Shown here: piece by piece, positions 60,927 to 64,000 of the stretch
Layout: each line of letters starts with the position of its first letter
Position numbering within the stretch: the stretch's first letter is position 1
Assembly (NCBI RefSeq): GCF_009647655.1
Contig: NZ_WJFD01000001.1
Location: 3,274,393-3,338,392, forward strand
DNA: 64,000 bases
Direction: 5' to 3'
Source of the DNA: Chitinophaga sp. SYP-B3965
GTDB lineage: Bacteria > Bacteroidota > Bacteroidia > Chitinophagales > Chitinophagaceae
Notes under the pieces: generated by a model
What the model was told of the DNA's origin: nothing
Database searches by the model: none
What the model saw: only the letters and a program-made list of their open reading frames with translations
Made by a program: the position numbers and the translations under genes

Positions 60927-62336
60927 TCAAATATTTTGCGCCAGGATAATGGCCTGTTTTAATGCGTTGAGTTTATTGTTCACTTCCTCCAGTTCAGAAT
61001 TGGCTACTGACTTCGCCACAATGCCTGCGCCTGCCTGGTAGTACAATGTATTGTTCTTACTCAGGATGGAGCGGATCATAATAGCATGGTTGAAGTTGCC
61101 ATTGAATCCTACAAATCCTACACAGCCGCCGTAGAAACCTCTTGCGGTAGGTTCGTAACTGTCTATCAGTTCCATGGCTTTATACTTGGGTGCGCCGGAC
61201 AAGGTGCCTGCCGGGAAAGTAGCGGCCAGGATCTCAAAGGGATTGCTGTTCGCCGGTAACTGGCCGGTTACTTCACTCACCAAATGGATCACGTGTGAGT
61301 AGTATTTGATCTGGCGGTAGGTTTCTACTTCTACCTCTGTGGCTTTCCTGCTCAGGTCGTTCCGTGCAAGGTCTACCAGCATTACATGTTCTGCATTTTC
61401 TTTTGGATCTTCCAGTAGTTGTGCAGCCAGTTCTTTGTCCTGCTCATCATTGCCGGTACGTTTGAAAGTGCCTGCTATGGGGTGGATCACGGCTTTGCGG
61501 TCTTTGATGATCAGCTGTGCTTCCGGGGAAGAACCCATTAATTTATAATCGCCGTAATCGAAATAGAAGAGGTAAGGAGAAGGATTGATAGAACGCAGCG
61601 CGCGGTACACATTGAATTCATCTCCTGAGAATTCACGGCTGAAGGCGCGGGATAATACGATCTGGAAAACATCTCCGCGGAAGCAATGTTGCTTGCCTTT
61701 CTCCACCATCTCTATGTATTGCTCATTGGTGAGATTGCTTTTTTCTTCGCCCTTTCCTGCGAAAGTATAACTGGGGAAATCCTTGTTCCGGATGAGGGAT
61801 TCGAGGTATTCAAACTCGCTTTCCTGGCCATCTACCTGGTTCTCTATCAGGTGCAGTTCATCTTTGAAATGGTTGATGGCGATTACATACTGGTAGAAGC
61901 GGTAACGCATCAGAGGAATAGTGTTACCGGCTTTCTCGCGCTTCTGGAACACGATCTTTTCGAAGAACTGAACCGAGTCGTAGGTGCTGTAGCCGAAGAG
62001 GCCTTCTGCATATGGCACCGGGGATTTTTCACTGAATGAAAAACTTTTCAGGAAAGCATCCATCTCCTTCACCACTTCCTTGCTGCTCTTCAACTGTTTC
62101 CGTTCTACCGGCTGGCCGGGGTACTTGAATTCGAATATATCCGTGGAGGTCACTTCAATACCTGCAATGGGCTTGATACCAATGAAGGAGAAGCTGTTCT
62201 CGCTGGCGTGAGAGTCTGTACTCTCCAGGAGGATGGAGCCGGGGAATTTGTCCCGGATGCGGAGGTAGATGCTAACAGGTGTGAATACATCTGCCAGCAT
62301 TTGTTTGGATCGTGTTTTTACCTGAATATTTTTCAT
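60927..62336 (-). CDS. trpE: Anthranilate synthase component I
   Basis: A 469-residue chorismate-using enzyme. LLES at 36-39 is the usual Trp feedback-binding segment. The catalytic core has IAGTFKRTG, DLARNDLSR, PAGTLSGAPK and YGGCVGF. The start codon overlaps the stop of the mini-ORF at 62336-62386 as TGATG, so initiation is probably coupled. A trpL-like attenuator lies further upstream. Confidence 0.95.
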   Translation of the reverse strand: MKNIQVKTRSKQMLADVFTPVSIYLRIRDKFPGSILLESTDSHASENSFSFIGIKPIAGIEVTSTDIFEFKYPGQPVERKQLKSSKEVVKEMDAFLKSFSFSEKSPVPYAEGLFGYSTYDSVQFFEKIVFQKREKAGNTIPLMRYRFYQYVIAINHFKDELHLIENQVDGQESEFEYLESLIRNKDFPSYTFAGKGEEKSNLTNEQYIEMVEKGKQHCFRGDVFQIVLSRAFSREFSGDEFNVYRALRSINPSPYLFYFDYGDYKLMGSSPEAQLIIKDRKAVIHPIAGTFKRTGNDEQDKELAAQLLEDPKENAEHVMLVDLARNDLSRKATEVEVETYRQIKYYSHVIHLVSEVTGQLPANSNPFEILAATFPAGTLSGAPKYKAMELIDSYEPTARGFYGGCVGFVGFNGNFNHAIMIRSILSKNNTLYYQAGAGIVAKSVANSELEEVNNKLNALKQAIILAQNI

Positions 62337-62386
62337 CAGTTATTGTTTGTCCTTTTTATTTGCCTGATGGAACCTTGCGGTTTCAT
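62336..62386 (-). CDS. Coupled 16-residue mini-ORF before trpE
   Basis: Encodes [16 protein letters not shown] and stops at TGA whose last base is the first base of the trpE ATG (TGATG). It is the same element as the repeat unit before hisB. The start codon is in the stem of a hairpin with loop GCAA (62367-62386, minus strand). A remnant of one further unit (coding TNN then TAA) precedes it. Likely role: a translation-initiation relay for trpE, which has no Shine-Dalgarno sequence; function is inferred. Confidence 0.6.
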   Translation of the reverse strand: MKPQGSIRQIKRTNNN

Positions 62387-62406
62387 TTAGTTGTTTGTTA
62401 TCGGCT

Positions 62407-62447
62407 AAAAACGAAGAAGGCCCGCTGTGTGTACAGCGAGCCTTCTT
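62407..62447 (-). terminator. trp attenuator terminator
   Basis: A 15-bp stem with one wobble (arms 62447-62433 and 62428-62414, loop ACAC), then CG and TTTTT, about 71 bases before trpE. The 8 bases at 62430-62423 (loop plus 3' arm) can instead pair with CGCTGTGT at 62486-62479, at the end of the leader peptide, which would prevent the terminator from forming. Confidence 0.8.
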
Positions 62448-62476
62448 AATGTATTTAAAATACGAACATGGCAGCG

Positions 62477-62536
62477 TTACACAGCGAAGAGATTTTCTGC
62501 GTGCCACCAAAGTTTGTATGTGATATTCATTTGCAT
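62477..62536 (-). CDS. trpL: trp leader peptide with tandem Trp codons
   Basis: A 19-residue ORF, MQMNITYKLWWHAENLFAV, with two consecutive TGG codons at 62509-62504. An alternative ATG is at 62530. It lies directly before an intrinsic terminator and upstream of trpE, the classical leader-peptide attenuation layout. The stop and last codons overlap the sequence that can pair with the terminator loop and 3' arm. When tRNA-Trp is scarce, a ribosome stalled on WW would leave that segment free and permit read-through; when Trp is ample, the ribosome at the stop would cover it. The mechanism is inferred from the layout. Confidence 0.75.
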   Translation of the reverse strand: MQMNITYKLWWHAENLFAV

Positions 62537-62544
62537 TGTGAAAG

Positions 62545-62576
62545 CAAATATGGGTGGATTTATCCAAATATGCAAA
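62545..62576 (-). promoter_or_regulatory. Candidate promoter of the trp operon
   Basis: On the minus strand TTTG (62576-62573) and CATATTTG (62552-62545; one mismatch to TAnnTTTG) are 20 bases apart, the best -33/-7 pair that I found in the window. The start point would be close to the leader ATG at 62536, giving a very short 5' end. It follows the hisB stop at 62593. Confidence 0.55.
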
Positions 62577-62592
62577 TTTTATTTCGCTCATC

Positions 62593-63723
62593 TTATAAAA
62601 CCCCCTTTGTGCTTGGCAACTGCATATTATCCGGATTCCGCTTCACAGCCATCTTGATCGCCTTTGCAAAAGCCTTAAAGATAGCCTCTATCTTATGGTG
62701 CTCATTCTCCCCTTCCGCTTTGATGTTCAGGTTGCATTTAGCCGCGTCTGAGAAGGATTTGAAGAAGTGGAAGAACATTTCCGTGGGCATATCCCCTACC
62801 TTCTCCCTTTTAAATTCCGCATCCCAAACGATCCAGTTGCGGCCGCCAAAATCAATACCCACCTGTGCCAGGCAGTCATCCATGGGCAGGCAGAAGCCAT
62901 ATCTTTCCATACCTTTCTTATCCGCCAGCCCCATGGCAAAGGCTTCTCCCAGTGCAATGCCGGTATCTTCTATAGTGTGGTGTTCATCAATATGCAGGTC
63001 TCCTTTGGCTGTGATGTCCAGGTCTATGCTGCCGTGGCGGGCTATCTGGTCCAGCATGTGGTCAAAGAAAGCCAGACCGGTATGGATATTGGCTTTGCCG
63101 GTTCCATCCAGGTTCAGTTCAATACGGATGTCTGTTTCCTTCGTGGCACGTACATGACTTACCTTCCTGAGGCCGATCTTGAGGAACTCATAGATCTTTG
63201 CCCAGTCCGTGGATTCCAGGGCGATCACGTCTTTTAAATCTGTGCTATCCACTTCAGCGCCACCGAGGCCAGTACCTTCATTCAGCCAGATAGCTTTAGC
63301 ACCCAGGTTCTGCGCCAGTTTCACATCCGTGATGCGATCACCGATCACAAAGGAGTTGGCGAGATCATAGTCTTTGGAGAAATACTTCGCGAGCATGCCG
63401 GTACCGGGTTTCCGGGTGGGGGCATTATCTGCAGGGAAGCTCCTGTCTATATATTCTGCCGCAAAATGAATGCCTTCATTTGCGAAAGATTGCATGATGT
63501 GTTTATGCGGGGCGGTAAACGTTTCTTCCGGGAAAGAAGCTGTGCCCAGGCCGTCCTGGTTAGTTACCAGCACCAGTTCGTAATCCAGTTCTGCCGCTAT
63601 CTTACCCAGGTAGGTGAATACTTTAGGGTAGAATTCCACTTTCTCCAAACTGTCTATCTGGTAGGTTGGTGGCTGTTCTTTGATCATGGTGCCATCCCTG
63701 TCTATGAATAAAACTCGTTTCAT
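62593..63723 (-). CDS. hisB: Bifunctional histidinol phosphatase/imidazoleglycerol-phosphate dehydratase
   Basis: A 376-residue HisB. The N-terminal HAD phosphatase (about 1-170) has FIDRDGTMI at 5-13 and a late [13 protein letters not shown]. The C-terminal IGP dehydratase (about 180-376) has [21 protein letters not shown] and [13 protein letters not shown]. Both catalytic parts look complete. The ATG overlaps the stop of the last mini-ORF of the 50-bp array as TGATG. The trp promoter lies directly downstream, so hisB is probably transcribed from outside the window. Confidence 0.95.
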   Translation of the reverse strand: MKRVLFIDRDGTMIKEQPPTYQIDSLEKVEFYPKVFTYLGKIAAELDYELVLVTNQDGLGTASFPEETFTAPHKHIMQSFANEGIHFAAEYIDRSFPADNAPTRKPGTGMLAKYFSKDYDLANSFVIGDRITDVKLAQNLGAKAIWLNEGTGLGGAEVDSTDLKDVIALESTDWAKIYEFLKIGLRKVSHVRATKETDIRIELNLDGTGKANIHTGLAFFDHMLDQIARHGSIDLDITAKGDLHIDEHHTIEDTGIALGEAFAMGLADKKGMERYGFCLPMDDCLAQVGIDFGGRNWIVWDAEFKREKVGDMPTEMFFHFFKSFSDAAKCNLNIKAEGENEHHKIEAIFKAFAKAIKMAVKRNPDNMQLPSTKGVL

Positions 63724-63773
63724 CAGCAGTTGTTTGTCTTTTTTATTTGCCTGATGGAGCCTTGCGGATTCAT
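63723..63773 (-). CDS. Mini-ORF 1 (hisB-proximal)
   Basis: Encodes [16 protein letters not shown]. Its TGA shares one base with the hisB ATG. The only direct coupling to a long gene in the array. Confidence 0.55.
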   Translation of the reverse strand: MNPQGSIRQIKKTNNC

Positions 63774-63823
63774 CAGCAGTTGTTTGTCTTTTTTATTTGC
63801 CTGATGGAGCCTTGCGGATTCAT
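63773..63823 (-). CDS. Mini-ORF 2
   Basis: Encodes [16 protein letters not shown], identical to mini-ORF 1. Its stop overlaps the start of mini-ORF 1 as TGATG. Confidence 0.5.
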   Translation of the reverse strand: MNPQGSIRQIKKTNNC

Positions 63824-63873
63824 CAGCAGTTGTTTGTCTTTTTTATTTGCCTGATGGGACCTTGCGGTCTCAT
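63823..63873 (-). CDS. Mini-ORF 3 (variant)
   Basis: Encodes [16 protein letters not shown]. It differs from its neighbours at codons 2, 5 and 6. The changed bases lie opposite each other in the start-codon hairpin and improve pairing (A-U to G-C, U/C mismatch to A-U), while residues 2 and 6 change. Confidence 0.5.
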   Translation of the reverse strand: MRPQGPIRQIKKTNNC

Positions 63874-63923
63874 CAGCAGTTGTTTGTCTTTTTTATTTGC
63901 CTGATGGAGCCTTGCGGATTCAT
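63873..63923 (-). CDS. Mini-ORF 4
   Basis: Encodes [16 protein letters not shown]. Overlaps mini-ORF 3 by one base (TGATG). Confidence 0.5.
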   Translation of the reverse strand: MNPQGSIRQIKKTNNC

Positions 63924-63973
63924 CAGCAGTTGTTTGTCTTTTTTATTTGCCTGATGGAGCCTTGCGGATTCAT
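63923..63973 (-). CDS. Mini-ORF 5
   Basis: Encodes [16 protein letters not shown]. Overlaps mini-ORF 4 by one base. A sixth copy begins outside the window and ends at 63973. Confidence 0.5.
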   Translation of the reverse strand: MNPQGSIRQIKKTNNC

Positions 63974-64000
63974 CAGCAGTTGTTTGTCTTTTTTATTTGC

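Larger units (their letters stand above)
63721..64000 (-). repeat. Tandem 50-bp array of overlapping mini-ORFs with start-codon hairpins
   Basis: Five full copies (63721, 63771, 63821, 63871, 63921) and a 30-base part of a sixth (63971) that runs off the window. All are identical apart from the copy at 63821. On the minus strand each unit carries one 17-codon ORF. Stop and next start overlap as TGATG, and the last stop overlaps the hisB ATG. Each ATG sits in a hairpin (for example 63751-63776) with loop GCAA on the minus strand; the A-rich remainder looks unstructured. Confidence 0.9.

Noticed and set aside
62340..62591. An 83-codon minus-strand open frame between hisB and trpE
   Set aside because: It crosses the promoter, leader peptide, attenuator and mini-ORF, has no family features, and a different frame explains the region better.
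63721..64000. The tandem repeats as a CRISPR array
   Set aside because: Units are identical end to end with no variable spacers, the period is 50 bases, and each unit is an ORF; no cas genes are near.

Overview
The window looks like a chromosomal segment of a Bacteroidota member, most likely a Chitinophagaceae/Chitinophaga-type organism. Evidence: TAnnTTTG-type -7 promoter boxes, almost no Shine-Dalgarno signals, DUF4270 and OmpP1/FadL-like proteins, a T9SS-type C-terminal domain, DUF4369/TlpA thioredoxins, LytS/LytTR signalling, and a flexirubin/aryl-polyene-type pigment cluster. The taxon is inferred from gene content only.

Layout. (1) 1-3.4 kb: a DUF6702-like protein, a Pr6Pr-like membrane protein, a tail-fibre-like secreted protein and a secreted alpha/beta hydrolase. 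(2) 3.4-28.6 kb: one long minus-strand run of 25 tightly packed genes, read from an aromatic amino-acid lyase (28.6 kb) down to a PaaK-like AMP ligase (3.4 kb). It holds ketosynthases including a Cys-less partner and a half-length KS-like protein, two ACPs, a ketoreductase, two hot-dog dehydratase-like proteins, a thioesterase, AcpS, an LpxL-like acyltransferase, LolA and a lipoprotein, GT2-DUF2062, an MMPL-PlsC-methyltransferase triple fusion, a phytoene-desaturase-like enzyme, a halogenase-like flavoenzyme, an O-methyltransferase and a C45-type acyltransferase. Together they can make an aryl starter from Tyr, extend it to a polyene, tailor it and place it in the envelope. No dialkylresorcinol genes (darA/darB) are visible. 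(3) 28.9-34.3 kb: an envelope operon (LTA-synthase-like, methyltransferase, PAP2, ZIP transporter, CNNM/CBS). (4) 34.4-37.9 kb, plus strand: phosphohexomutase, cysteine desulfurase, zeta-toxin-like ATPase, with strong terminators. (5) 38-41.2 kb: LytTR/LytS pair and a Kelch lipoprotein. (6) 41.5-46.7 kb: DUF4270, OmpP1-like, GH1 glucosidase, and a formylglycine-generating-enzyme-like lipoprotein. (7) 46.7-50.2 kb: a BlaI repressor with an M56 peptidase that carries plug and T9SS-like domains, behind a four-half-site operator-like palindrome. (8) 50.5-64 kb: two TlpA thioredoxins downstream of a trpEGDCFBA-hisHAF-hisIE superoperon, with hisB upstream.

The most striking signals are at the right end. 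Upstream of trpE is a 19-residue trpL-like leader peptide with tandem Trp codons, followed by an intrinsic terminator and an alternative pairing. Between that attenuator and trpE, and in at least five tandem 50-bp copies directly upstream of hisB, lies a 16-residue mini-ORF (consensus [16 protein letters not shown]). Each copy ends in TGATG, overlapping the next start codon and finally the trpE or hisB ATG. Each start codon lies in a hairpin closed by a GCAA tetraloop, and the stem shows paired base changes between copies. I do not recognise this as a described regulatory element. HisA is also fused to an N-terminal GNAT acetyltransferase domain.
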